The notes under the pieces are model-generated. The model was given only the letters and a program-made list of their open reading frames with translations. It did no database searches and had not been told where the DNA came from. Made by a program: the position numbers and the translations under genes. A stretch of DNA of 64,000 nucleotides from Eubacteriaceae bacterium (GTDB lineage Bacteria > Bacillota > Clostridia > Lachnospirales > Lachnospiraceae): positions 1-64,000 of the forward strand of contig CAJTFB010000007.1 of NCBI GenBank assembly GCA_910575665.1. The letters run 5' to 3'. Positions within the stretch are counted from its first letter, which is position 1. Each line of letters begins with the position of its first letter. Positions 50,925 to 59,788 of this stretch are shown here, one piece after another.

Positions 50925-51998
50925 ATGGATTTTGAACAAAATGAGATTTGTGGATCTGTAATTTTGATTGTAGACGATGTGGAAACCAATAGGGTGATTT
51001 TGGAAGAAATAATAAAAGACATGGGTTGTGTTCCGGTTTCAGCAGAAAATGGTGTTCAGGCATTGGAGCAGTTAGAACGAGGCAGTCCGGATCTGGTATT
51101 GACAGATGTTTCCATGCCTGAGATGGGTGGTCATGAATTATGCCGGATCTTAAAGGAGAATGCGAAGACAAGAGAAATTCCTGTCATTTTTATCTCCGCC
51201 TTTGGTGAGACCGAGGATGTGATCAAAGGGTTTTCCCTGGGAGGAAATGATTACATTGTCAAACCATTTATCCCGGAAGTCGTTCAGGCGAGAGTAAAGC
51301 TGCACCTTTCTCTCCATGCGGCGACACTTAAGGTCAGCGAAAATAACAGGCGACTCCAGAAATCGGTTCAGGAACAGGTGAGTCAGATTGAACAAGAGCG
51401 GAAAAATGTACTGTATGCTCTCGTTGGTGTGGCAGCAGAAAATTCCTTTTACAGTCACGAGCATATCGACAGGCTGCAGCAAAACTGCAGGATGCTGGCA
51501 CAAAGTATGCAGTTTTCACCTTTGTTTACAGACCGGATTTCGGATACATATATAGATACCATTGAAGTTGCTGCGCCCCTTTGTGATATTGGAAACATCG
51601 GAATTCCCAGATCTGTTCTGCACAAAGAATCAGAGCTCTCTGAGGAAGAGAGGGTACTGGTTCAGAGTCACACGCAGATCGGGGCGAAGCTTTTGAAAGA
51701 CTTGTATGTGACAAGTGATTTTAATGATTTTATCCAGATTTCTATTGATGTGGTGAATTATCATCATGAAAATTGGGATGGAAGCGGATATCCGTCACAG
51801 TTAAAAGAAGATGAAATTCCTCTGGCGGCACAGATTGTATCCATTGTGGATGTGTATTGTGCCCTTACAGAGAAAAGATCGTACCGCAAAGAGTACAGCA
51901 AAGAGGAGGCTTTGCAGATCATGAGCCAGGAATCTGGTAAAAAGTTTCATCCGGAGATATTTAAAATCTTTCATAAAATAGCACGTCAGCTTTGTTAG
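50925..51998 (+). CDS. Response regulator with degenerate HD-GYP domain
   Basis: Protein of 357 aa. The receiver is complete (LIVDDVETNR; D61 in LTDVSMPEMGG; K in VKPFIPE). The output domain has an HD-GYP fold: the GYP part is kept (HHENWDGSGYPSQL), but the metal motif HDIGKIG is changed to CDIGNIG. Loss of that histidine and lysine should weaken or abolish phosphodiesterase activity, so it may bind c-di-GMP or partners instead. The start is 4 nt after the kinase stop, indicating coupling. Compare the intact copy at 48311. Confidence 0.88.
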   Translation: MDFEQNEICGSVILIVDDVETNRVILEEIIKDMGCVPVSAENGVQALEQLERGSPDLVLTDVSMPEMGGHELCRILKENAKTREIPVIFISAFGETEDVIKGFSLGGNDYIVKPFIPEVVQARVKLHLSLHAATLKVSENNRRLQKSVQEQVSQIEQERKNVLYALVGVAAENSFYSHEHIDRLQQNCRMLAQSMQFSPLFTDRISDTYIDTIEVAAPLCDIGNIGIPRSVLHKESELSEEERVLVQSHTQIGAKLLKDLYVTSDFNDFIQISIDVVNYHHENWDGSGYPSQLKEDEIPLAAQIVSIVDVYCALTEKRSYRKEYSKEEALQIMSQESGKKFHPEIFKIFHKIARQLC

Positions 51999-52037
51999 AA
52001 AAAGACGTAAAAATTTTGTTGTTAAGGAGTAAGAGCA

Positions 52038-52841
52038 GTGATTACGGACAATGAGTTTTTGAGAATAGTTTCTTTTTTAAAACAGCGGTATGGCATTGAC
52101 ATGAGCCAGAAAAAGGTTATAATGAATGGCAGGCTGGAAAATTATTTGAAATCGGGTGGGTGGAGTTCTTTTAATGAGTATATGAATGATGTGGAAAAAG
52201 ATGCATCCGGTGAATTAGAGAAAACTCTGGTGAATTTTCTGACAACGAATCATACTTATTTCATGAGGGAATTCGGACATTTTGAATTTTTTAAAAGTGT
52301 TGTACTTCCCTGGATTAAGCAAAAAGAAGAACATTCTAAGGATATGCGTATTTGGTGTGGTGCTTCTTCTACAGGAGAAGAACCTTATATGATAGCTATG
52401 GTGGTCAATGATTTCCTGGGATTGGAACAAAAAAACTGGGATGCTAGGATTTTGGCTACAGATATATCAACACAAGCATTGAGCCATGCGATTGCTGGAG
52501 TTTATGATGATGAACATCTGAAAAGTGTACCGGCAAATTGGAAACGGCATTTTTTCAATCATTTGAAAGATGGCAGCTATGTTGCAACAGATGAGTTGAA
52601 AAAAGAAGTGATTTTTAGAAAATTTAATTTAATGGACCCTTTCCCTTTCCGGAAAAAAATGCACACGATATTTTTGCGAAATGTGATGATATATTTTGAC
52701 GAAGCCACGAAGCGGGAGCTGGTGCAAAAGGTATATGATTCACTAGAGCCAGGAGGGTATTTATTTGTCGGTATGACTGAGACGCTGGACCGGAGCAGTA
52801 CTCCTTTTCAGTTGATACAGCCTTCAATATTCAGAAAATAG
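52038..52841 (+). CDS. cheR: Chemoreceptor methyltransferase CheR
   Basis: SAM-dependent glutamate methyltransferase of 267 aa. The helical N-domain is followed by the catalytic domain with TNHTYFMREFGHFEFF, the SAM site IWCGASSTGEEPYMIAM and IFLRNVMIYFD. It methylates glutamates of chemoreceptors. A GTG start follows AAGGAG by about 8 nt. It is the first of six contiguous che genes. Confidence 0.95.
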   Translation: MITDNEFLRIVSFLKQRYGIDMSQKKVIMNGRLENYLKSGGWSSFNEYMNDVEKDASGELEKTLVNFLTTNHTYFMREFGHFEFFKSVVLPWIKQKEEHSKDMRIWCGASSTGEEPYMIAMVVNDFLGLEQKNWDARILATDISTQALSHAIAGVYDDEHLKSVPANWKRHFFNHLKDGSYVATDELKKEVIFRKFNLMDPFPFRKKMHTIFLRNVMIYFDEATKRELVQKVYDSLEPGGYLFVGMTETLDRSSTPFQLIQPSIFRK

Positions 52842-52859
52842 GAAAGAAAGGTTAAAGCT

Positions 52860-53888
52860 ATGCGTCCAATTAAAGTTTTAGTGGTGGAAGATTCCATGGT
52901 TTTCAGAGAGCTGCTTGTGCAGAGTTTAGGTAAAGATCCGGGCATTCAGGTAGTGGGTACGGCAAAAGACCCTTTTGAAGCAAGGGATGCTATATTGGAA
53001 TATAAGCCGGATGTTATGACTCTTGACGTGGAACTTCCGCGAATGAGTGGAATTGAGTTTTTGAGAAAATTGATACCACAATATCCTCTTCCAGTGGTAG
53101 TTATTAGTTCTCTTTCTGATAAGGTATTTGATGCAATGAACGCTGGAGCGGTGGATTTTGTGGCGAAACCGTCCTATACAGATAGGAAGCAGCTGGAAAA
53201 TTTTGTTCACAATGAACTGCTGTTGAAGATCAAGATTGCTTCCACTGCTAAGATCAGTAAGATCAAAAGGAAAGTTGCGCAGGAAGTTCAACAGAATTTT
53301 GTATCAAAAGGAAAAAATCTGATTATAGCAATCGGTGCTTCTACAGGCGGCACAGAGGCGATCTGTTCTGTGATGAAAGATTATGGTGCAGATCTTCCTG
53401 GTATCGTTGTCGTTCAGCATATGCCCCCCGGATTTACGGAGATGTATGCGAAAAGACTGGATAACCAGTGCCGGGTTCGGGTAAAAGAAGCCCAGACCGG
53501 GGACAGGGTTCTGCCAGGAACAGTGTTGATTGCTCCGGGAGGCGACAAACATATGCGGGTTGTAAATGTAGGCGGAAACTACCAGGTAGAAGTGGTTGCG
53601 GGACCAAAAGTAAACGGTCACTGTCCGTCAGTAGACGTGTTGTTTGAGTCAGTAGCGAGAGTGGCAGGAAAGGATGCCCTAGGTATCATTCTGACCGGAA
53701 TGGGTGGAGACGGTGCGAAGGGCCTACTTGCCATGAGACAGGCGGGAGCCAGAACCATCGGTCAGGATGAATCTACATGTGTCGTATATGGTATGCCGAA
53801 AGTAGCATATGATCTTGGCGCTGTAGAGTATCAGGATAAATTATCAGATATTGCAAAAAGAACATATTCTGTTTTAAACAGAATGTAA
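52860..53888 (+). CDS. cheB: Chemotaxis methylesterase CheB
   Basis: Protein of 342 aa with receiver (VVEDSMVFRELL; Asp in TLDVELPRMSG) and C-terminal methylesterase. The catalytic triad is visible: Ser in IGASTGGTEAI, His in VVQHMPPGFT and Asp in GMGGDGAKGL. It removes methyl groups from receptors when phosphorylated by CheA. Start follows AGGAAAGAAAGG. Confidence 0.95.
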   Translation: MRPIKVLVVEDSMVFRELLVQSLGKDPGIQVVGTAKDPFEARDAILEYKPDVMTLDVELPRMSGIEFLRKLIPQYPLPVVVISSLSDKVFDAMNAGAVDFVAKPSYTDRKQLENFVHNELLLKIKIASTAKISKIKRKVAQEVQQNFVSKGKNLIIAIGASTGGTEAICSVMKDYGADLPGIVVVQHMPPGFTEMYAKRLDNQCRVRVKEAQTGDRVLPGTVLIAPGGDKHMRVVNVGGNYQVEVVAGPKVNGHCPSVDVLFESVARVAGKDALGIILTGMGGDGAKGLLAMRQAGARTIGQDESTCVVYGMPKVAYDLGAVEYQDKLSDIAKRTYSVLNRM

Positions 53889-53900
53889 AGGAGTGAAAAT

Positions 53901-54293
53901 ATGAAAATTTTATTGGCTGAGGACGATTATGCAACCAGGAAGTTTATGGTGAGTTTCTTGTCCCAATACGGAGAATGCGATGTGACCGTAGACGGAATGG
54001 AGGCGGTGGATGCCTTTTTGATGGCTCTGGAAGATGAAGAACCCTATGATCTGGTATGTCTGGATATCATGATGCCGGTTATGGATGGATATCAGGCTTT
54101 GATGGGGATCCGGAATCTGGAGAAACAGAAAAATATTCCGAAGGAAAATGAAGTTAAGGTGATTATGACCACCGCATTGAATGAGGAGCAGAATGTAAAA
54201 ATGGCATTCGATCTGGGATGTACCATTTATTCTGGTAAACCAATTGATCAGACCAGGTTTGAGCAAGCATTAAAAAAGCTGAATCTGATATAA
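53901..54293 (+). CDS. cheY: CheY-like single-domain response regulator
   Basis: Receiver of 130 aa: acidic pair AEDDYATR, phospho-acceptor D55 in CLDIMMPV, Thr in IMTTALNEE, Lys in YSGKPID. Located between cheB and cheA, it is the likely output of the cluster. AAAGGAG precedes the ATG. Whether it acts on a flagellar motor is unknown, since no flagellar genes are visible. Confidence 0.9.
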   Translation: MKILLAEDDYATRKFMVSFLSQYGECDVTVDGMEAVDAFLMALEDEEPYDLVCLDIMMPVMDGYQALMGIRNLEKQKNIPKENEVKVIMTTALNEEQNVKMAFDLGCTIYSGKPIDQTRFEQALKKLNLI

Positions 54294-54326
54294 TAAACAC
54301 AAGAATCTAAGGGAAAGGAGAAGGAT

Positions 54327-56480
54327 ATGGCTGAAGAATTTAACTTAGAAGGAATGCTTGATACGTATCTGTTCGAAAACGAGCAGTTGCTGGAGCAGCT
54401 TCAGGAGATTGTTCTGGATCAGAAAGATGCAGAATGTTTTGATGAAGATAGTATCAATGAGATATTTCGAACAATGCATACGATCAAAGGTTCTTCTGGA
54501 ATAATGATGTTCGACAATGTCACAGCCATCTCACATAAGCTGGAGGATGTTTTTTATTACCTGAGAGAATCTCATCCCGAAAATGTCGTTCATGCCGATC
54601 TGGTAGAGCATGTACTTCAAGTGGCAGATTTTATTACTGCTGAAATGGAAAAGATACAGGAAGGCAGCCCGGCGGATGGAGACCCTGCTGCTATCATCGC
54701 TGAGTTAGACAGCTTTTTGGAGAATATTAAAAATGGTGCAGTAGAAGAAGGGAAGGAACTCCCAGAAGAGAATGTGAGCGAAGAGCCCAAACATTTTTAT
54801 ATTGCACCGGTGGCAAACAGCGCCAGCCGTTTTTATAAGATTTACATAAACTTTTTTCCAGAGACAGAGATGGCAAATGTTCATGCCTATAAAACGGTAT
54901 ATTCGCTGAAGGAGATCGCGGAGGATCTGCTGTATGAGCCGGAGGATCTGATCACCGATGCCAGCAGCATTGATGCGATCATGGAGGATGGATTTCGCAT
55001 TCTGCTTCAGGCGCAGTGCTCTGAGGAAGAACTACGGGAGCTTATCAAGGTTGGCTATGACATTGAGAAAGTGGATATCTATGAATGCAAAGCCGAAGAA
55101 TTTTTGCAGGGCTTTGATTTTGGAGAACACCCAGTAGTTGGAATCGACTTGGAATCCAGCGCTGAAGAGATTGAAGCAAAAGCGATGAAGGCGGAAGAGG
55201 CTGAGGAAAAGAAAGAACCACCGAAGCCGAAGATGGCGCCGGGAGACTTTGTCATTAAGTCCAAGGAGCCAGGTAAGCCTAAGAAACTGGCAAAGGATAG
55301 GCAAAGAGGAGCAAAAGATTCTTTCATCAGTGTAAATGTGAAGAAGATGGATCAGCTTATGGATTTGATCGGAGAGTTGGTGATTTCAGAGTCTGTTGTA
55401 TTGCAGAACCAGGATTTGAAGGTGCCAGGATTGAATCTTACCAACTTTAACAAAGCGGCAGCACAGATGGCAAAGATTTCCACCGACCTGCAGAATGTGA
55501 TTATGTCCATGCGAATGGTGCCTCTTACCAACGTATTCCAGAAAATGAATCGGATCGTCTTTGATGTTTCGAGAAAACTTGGAAAAGATGTTGAGTTTGT
55601 AATGGTCGGTGAGCATACAGAAGTGGACAAAAATATCATTGAAAATATTTCGGATCCGCTGATGCATCTGGTTAGAAATGCCGTCGATCATGGAATAGAG
55701 ACCAATGAAGAGCGTGTTGACAGCGGTAAGCCCGACCGAGGAAAGATCACACTGTCAGCCAGAACAGAAGCTGGTAAGGTTTGGATCAGTGTAGAAGACA
55801 ACGGAAAAGGTCTTGACCGGGAAAAGATTTTGGATAAGGCGAGGAAGCAGGAACTTTTAGATCCCTCCAAGCCAGATTCCGCTTATGAAGACAAAGACGT
55901 TTTTCAGTTTATTACCCTCCCTGGTTTTTCAACCAACGAACAGGTAACAGAATACTCAGGAAGAGGTGTGGGAATGGATGTCGTTGTTCAGAACATCCAG
56001 TCCATTGGTGGAACCCTGGATATCGAAAGTAATCTGGGAATGGGTACCACTATGACACTGAAAATTCCTTTGACTCTGGCGATCATTGATGGAATCGTTA
56101 TGGAGACAGGAAATTCCTCTTTCGTGGTGGAAACAGGAGTTATAAAGGAATTTGTCAGTGTGACAGAGGACATGATGATTCATGAACCTACAGGTGAAGA
56201 GTACATCATGATCCGAGGAGAGTGTTTCCCTGTTCTTCGACTTGGTGATTGGTACGGATTGGAAGAGTACCACAAGAATGTGGAAGAGGGAATGATGTTG
56301 ATTTTTGAGGTAGAGGGAAAGACAATATGTCTGCTTGTGGACCGACTTATTGGAAAACAGGAGATCGTAGTAAAACCAATTCCTTCTTACATCAAAAAAG
56401 TAAAAGGAATTTCCGGCTGTACCCAGTTAGGAGACGGAAGTATCGCTCTTATACTGGACCCAGTAGGATTAATAGAATAA
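54327..56480 (+). CDS. cheA: Chemotaxis histidine kinase CheA
   Basis: Kinase of 717 aa. The P1 Hpt domain has H51 in FRTMHTIKGSSGIM. A long P2-like region (about 150-290) ends in an acidic, Pro/Lys-rich linker. Dimerisation (P3) starts near VNVKKMDQLMDLIGELVISES, the ATPase (P4) has HLVRNAVDHGIET, VEDNGKGLD and the GRGVGMDVV box, and the CheW-like P5 ends LGDGSIALILDPVGLIE. It autophosphorylates and passes phosphate to CheY and CheB. GAAAGGAG precedes the ATG. Confidence 0.95.
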   Translation: MAEEFNLEGMLDTYLFENEQLLEQLQEIVLDQKDAECFDEDSINEIFRTMHTIKGSSGIMMFDNVTAISHKLEDVFYYLRESHPENVVHADLVEHVLQVADFITAEMEKIQEGSPADGDPAAIIAELDSFLENIKNGAVEEGKELPEENVSEEPKHFYIAPVANSASRFYKIYINFFPETEMANVHAYKTVYSLKEIAEDLLYEPEDLITDASSIDAIMEDGFRILLQAQCSEEELRELIKVGYDIEKVDIYECKAEEFLQGFDFGEHPVVGIDLESSAEEIEAKAMKAEEAEEKKEPPKPKMAPGDFVIKSKEPGKPKKLAKDRQRGAKDSFISVNVKKMDQLMDLIGELVISESVVLQNQDLKVPGLNLTNFNKAAAQMAKISTDLQNVIMSMRMVPLTNVFQKMNRIVFDVSRKLGKDVEFVMVGEHTEVDKNIIENISDPLMHLVRNAVDHGIETNEERVDSGKPDRGKITLSARTEAGKVWISVEDNGKGLDREKILDKARKQELLDPSKPDSAYEDKDVFQFITLPGFSTNEQVTEYSGRGVGMDVVVQNIQSIGGTLDIESNLGMGTTMTLKIPLTLAIIDGIVMETGNSSFVVETGVIKEFVSVTEDMMIHEPTGEEYIMIRGECFPVLRLGDWYGLEEYHKNVEEGMMLIFEVEGKTICLLVDRLIGKQEIVVKPIPSYIKKVKGISGCTQLGDGSIALILDPVGLIE

Positions 56481-56505
56481 CAGATAGAAAGGAATGGTGC
56501 TAATC

Positions 56506-57030
56506 ATGGATGAAACAAAAGATCTCACCAGCGAGCACGACGCACAAAAAGGCAAGTACATGACCTTTAAATCTGGAAATGAATATTTTGGATTGAAAAT
56601 TCAGTATGTTAATGAAATTATTGGTTTTCAGGCAATCACAGCAATACCGGAGACAGAGGATTATATTAAAGGTCTGATTAATTTAAGAGGAAAGATTCTT
56701 CCTGTTATTGATGTGCGGCTTCGGTTTAAACAGGATCCCTTTGAGTATAATGACAGAACCTGCATTATTGTCATTAACGTCAAGGATACAGTAGTTGGAT
56801 TGATCGTCGAAAAAATTGCAGAGGTAGTGGAGATTCCAGACGAAAATATTCTGCCGCCTCCGTCGATCGGACGTATGGATAAGGCTCAGAACCAGTATGT
56901 TTATGGTATTGGAAGAGTTGGTGACTCCGTAAAACTTCTGCTTGATCCGGATAAACTTTTAAACGACGAAGATTTGTCACTTATTGAAGAGGTCAATGAC
57001 ATGAGTGAAGAAGAAAGAGAGGTAAAATAA
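56506..57030 (+). CDS. cheW: Chemotaxis coupling protein CheW
   Basis: SH3-like adaptor of 174 aa linking receptors to CheA. Typical segments are [57 protein letters not shown] and the C-terminal [21 protein letters not shown] 56494 directly touches AAAGGA, so ATG 56506 is preferred. It overlaps the receptor gene start by one nucleotide. Confidence 0.93.
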   Translation: MDETKDLTSEHDAQKGKYMTFKSGNEYFGLKIQYVNEIIGFQAITAIPETEDYIKGLINLRGKILPVIDVRLRFKQDPFEYNDRTCIIVINVKDTVVGLIVEKIAEVVEIPDENILPPPSIGRMDKAQNQYVYGIGRVGDSVKLLLDPDKLLNDEDLSLIEEVNDMSEEEREVK

Positions 57031-58376
57031 TGAAGAATTTAAAAATTAGAACAAAATTATTGATTGGATTTTTGATTCCTGTTATCTTGATGATTATCAA
57101 TGTGTTCATGGAAAATGCTGCCATGAGAAAACTCAAACAGGCTGAGGACACAGAAGCATACATAGAAAGTTATTTAGTGTTTTCGGGGATCCTTATCGTT
57201 GTTTCTGTTCTTATTATTGTGATATATGCTTATTTTGTTATTCGGACCATCCGAGTGTCTGTTAGTCAGCTCTCTACTGCAGCAAAAGACATTGCTTTGG
57301 GAAAAGTTGATATTAAGCTGGTAAAATATAATAACGATGAATTTGGCGGACTGGTAGATGAATATACGAAAGTAATTGAAAATATCAAGTATCAGGCGGA
57401 CATTGCAGAAGAAGTAGCAAACGGAAATCTGACCGTGCAGGTAACGCCAAAATCAGTCGATGATCTTTTGGGGAATTCCCTGAAAAAACTGGTAGAAGAT
57501 AACCAGCATGCAATGAGCAACATTAACGATGCGGCTGCCCAGGTAACGGTTGGTGCATCTCAGGTAGCGGATGCCAGCCAGTCTCTGGCGCAGGGTTCTA
57601 CCGAGCAGGCAAGTGCGATCCAGCAGATCACAGCTTCCATTGATGAAATCGCAGATAAGACAAGACAGAACGCAGAGCAGGCGAATTCTGCTACTGAATT
57701 AGTGGTTCAGGCGATCTCTGATGTGAAGATGGGAAATAAGCAGATGCAGGATATGATGGAAGCCATGAAAGATATCAATAAGTCTTCCGAGAGCATTTCT
57801 AAGATTATCAAGGTAATTGATGACATTGCATTCCAGACCAATATTCTTGCTTTGAATGCAGCAGTTGAGGCGGCAAGAGCTGGTGAAGCTGGAAAAGGTT
57901 TTGCTGTCGTAGCAGAAGAGGTTAGAAGCCTTGCTGCTAAAAGTGCAGCAGCAGCAGCAGAGACAGCAGAGCTTATTGAGGATTCCATCGTGAAGGTGGG
58001 AGCAGGCTCTAAGATCGCAGATGATACAGCGAAGGCACTGGATATTATTACAAATGTAGTTGAGAAGAGTGAAGTGATCATCAACGGTATTGCCGAGTCT
58101 TCCAATTATCAGACAACAGCTGTAGTACAGATCGAGCAGGCTATATCTCAGGTTTCCCAGGTGGTACAGACCAACTCTGCTACCAGTGAGCAGTGTGCAG
58201 CAGCCAGTGAAGAATTATCAAATCAGGCGACACGCATGCGTGATCTGCTTTCTATCTACAATACAGGTTCTGATTCAGGAGCTGCTAGTTTCCATGGAGA
58301 CAGCTCTATGTCATCATCAAAGATTAATATGAATGAGCAGATCATTTCCCTTGGGGATGGATTTGACAAATATTGA
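57030..58376 (+). CDS. Methyl-accepting chemotaxis protein with minimal external domain
   Basis: Receptor of 448 aa. Two membrane helices (about 10-28 and 50-72) are separated by only about 20 residues, so there is no room for a periplasmic/external ligand domain. HAMP-like segments follow (residues 73-180), then the signalling hairpin with the conserved tip [40 protein letters not shown]. The C-terminus has no CheR-docking pentapeptide of the NWETF type. It probably senses membrane, cytoplasmic or partner-protein signals. Confidence 0.93.
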   Translation: MKNLKIRTKLLIGFLIPVILMIINVFMENAAMRKLKQAEDTEAYIESYLVFSGILIVVSVLIIVIYAYFVIRTIRVSVSQLSTAAKDIALGKVDIKLVKYNNDEFGGLVDEYTKVIENIKYQADIAEEVANGNLTVQVTPKSVDDLLGNSLKKLVEDNQHAMSNINDAAAQVTVGASQVADASQSLAQGSTEQASAIQQITASIDEIADKTRQNAEQANSATELVVQAISDVKMGNKQMQDMMEAMKDINKSSESISKIIKVIDDIAFQTNILALNAAVEAARAGEAGKGFAVVAEEVRSLAAKSAAAAAETAELIEDSIVKVGAGSKIADDTAKALDIITNVVEKSEVIINGIAESSNYQTTAVVQIEQAISQVSQVVQTNSATSEQCAAASEELSNQATRMRDLLSIYNTGSDSGAASFHGDSSMSSSKINMNEQIISLGDGFDKY

Positions 58377-58409
58377 TGATTATCAAGTTTATTACTTTTT
58401 ATATGTAAA

Positions 58410-58458
58410 AAGGATACGGTCAGGTGTGGGAAAACCATACCTGATATTATCCTTTGTA
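58410..58458 (+). terminator. Terminator of the chemotaxis operon
   Basis: A roughly 20-bp stem between 58410-58429 and 58435-58454, with a few mismatches and a GAAAA-type loop, lies 34 nt after the receptor stop. Confidence 0.6.
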
Positions 58459-58542
58459 TAAGCAGCATGACTAAATAATTTTAAAAAAAATGAAAAAAGG
58501 GATTGCAATATAGGTCCTGATTTAGTAAAATAGTATAGTAAA

Positions 58543-58616
58543 CGGAGCATGGCGTAGTTTGGTAGCGCGCACGGCTGGGGGCCGTGAGGTCGCAGGTTCA
58601 AATCCTGTTGCTCCGA
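58543..58616 (+). tRNA. tRNA-Pro (anticodon GGG)
   Basis: A 74-nt cloverleaf: acceptor CGGAGCA (58543-58549) pairs with TGCTCCG (58609-58615), discriminator A. The anticodon stem CACGG/CCGTG encloses the loop CTGGGGG with anticodon GGG, and the T arm has GGTTCAAAT. No CCA is encoded. It is followed by a small terminator and by AT-rich accessory genes. Confidence 0.93.
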
Positions 58617-58634
58617 TGAATATAAGAAGAAATT

Positions 58635-58665
58635 AACAGACTGTTTTTTGGATGGTCTGTTTTTT
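58635..58665 (+). terminator. Terminator after tRNA-Pro
   Basis: AACAGAC (58635-58641) pairs with GTCTGTT (58655-58661), followed by TTTT. Confidence 0.65.
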
Positions 58666-58711
58666 CATTACGTCACAGAGTTAAGCAGTGATCGACTATA
58701 GGAGGTTTTCA

Positions 58712-59743
58712 ATGGAATTATATTTCGAAGATTACGAAGGGGATTATCGTGATTTAAATAAATGTGATATTATGAAAATTAGTAGGATTGATTTATGTCG
58801 GCATACTATGCAGGTCGGATATAAAAATAGGTCATTGTTTTTAAGTGCTTCATTATATAAACACTTGGAATTATTTTTTATGGTCATGGCAAATGTTGAA
58901 TATAATGCAGGAAATTTATTGCTTAAAGATGAATATCATTCATTAGATCAATCAGAGAAAGTGTGTATATCTTACCAAATTGGACAAGGTCTTACAAAAG
59001 CTATTGCGGAAAGATATTTAAAGGTTCCATGGGTTGCCCATGTAAAAACTATGAAAAATATGAGATATCATTTTGAACATGGGGGTGTGATTAAAAAAAT
59101 TATCAATGAGAATGAACAAAGCGGAACAGAACCGGATCTTATAGGATTTGATATAAAATGTAGGGCGCATTTGTTTGAATCCAAAGGCTCTTTTTTGGAA
59201 TCTATGAGCAGTAAAATCATTCAAAAGGCGATTAATCAAGTATCGAATTATGATTATTTTATTGATCCATATGGGAATGTGCAGTCATTTACCACACGCA
59301 ATGCTTGCCTTTTTAATTTTACTCCTCATTTTCACGGTACAGTAATAGACCCTCCTGGAAATGAAAATGAGAAAATATCTAGTGGACTTTTACATTGTTT
59401 ATACAATCAGTACTATCTTTTTTTGCATAGCGAAATGGACCAGCTTAAAACTTTAAAACTATTTGATAAGAACTGGAGCGGATATAAATTTTCATTTGGT
59501 GATGAAAACTATTTTTGGGGAATAAATACAATGTATAAAGAGTTTTTGCAAGAACAATTAGCTAATAATAATTTTAACAGTTTAGATTACTTTTTTGTAC
59601 AAAATGAGGAAGAAATTATATTGAAAGTGCAAAAGATTTCTGATTTTTTTGCGGAGCACTGTTTTTATGATATGAATATTAATGATGAGTATGTTTCAGT
59701 TGGAGAAGATGGATACATATTATGTAATTTAAATAAAATTTGA
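58712..59743 (+). CDS. Orphan protein with PD-(D/E)xK nuclease-like signature
   Basis: AT-rich gene of 343 codons, unlike its GC-richer neighbours. No family was recognised. Residues 141-158 read PDLIGFDIKCRAHLFESK, i.e. PD, 13 residues, then ExK (E156, K158), the pattern of restriction-endonuclease-like folds; the segment after it (SKIIQKAINQVSNYDYFI) resembles the helix that follows that core. Aromatic and charged residues are plentiful and no membrane segment is seen. ATG 58712 has AGGAGG upstream. Lying just after a tRNA gene, it may be a defence or restriction-type cargo gene. The nuclease idea rests on one motif. Confidence 0.65.
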   Translation: MELYFEDYEGDYRDLNKCDIMKISRIDLCRHTMQVGYKNRSLFLSASLYKHLELFFMVMANVEYNAGNLLLKDEYHSLDQSEKVCISYQIGQGLTKAIAERYLKVPWVAHVKTMKNMRYHFEHGGVIKKIINENEQSGTEPDLIGFDIKCRAHLFESKGSFLESMSSKIIQKAINQVSNYDYFIDPYGNVQSFTTRNACLFNFTPHFHGTVIDPPGNENEKISSGLLHCLYNQYYLFLHSEMDQLKTLKLFDKNWSGYKFSFGDENYFWGINTMYKEFLQEQLANNNFNSLDYFFVQNEEEIILKVQKISDFFAEHCFYDMNINDEYVSVGEDGYILCNLNKI

Positions 59744-59788
59744 ATTGATTTGTAGTTATGAAATAATAAATGCTAAAAGGAGGAGAAA

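Noticed and set aside
58392-58601. Minus-strand frame covering the tRNA-Pro gene
   Set aside because: It is antisense to a clear tRNA cloverleaf and terminator; its translation resembles common tRNA mis-calls.
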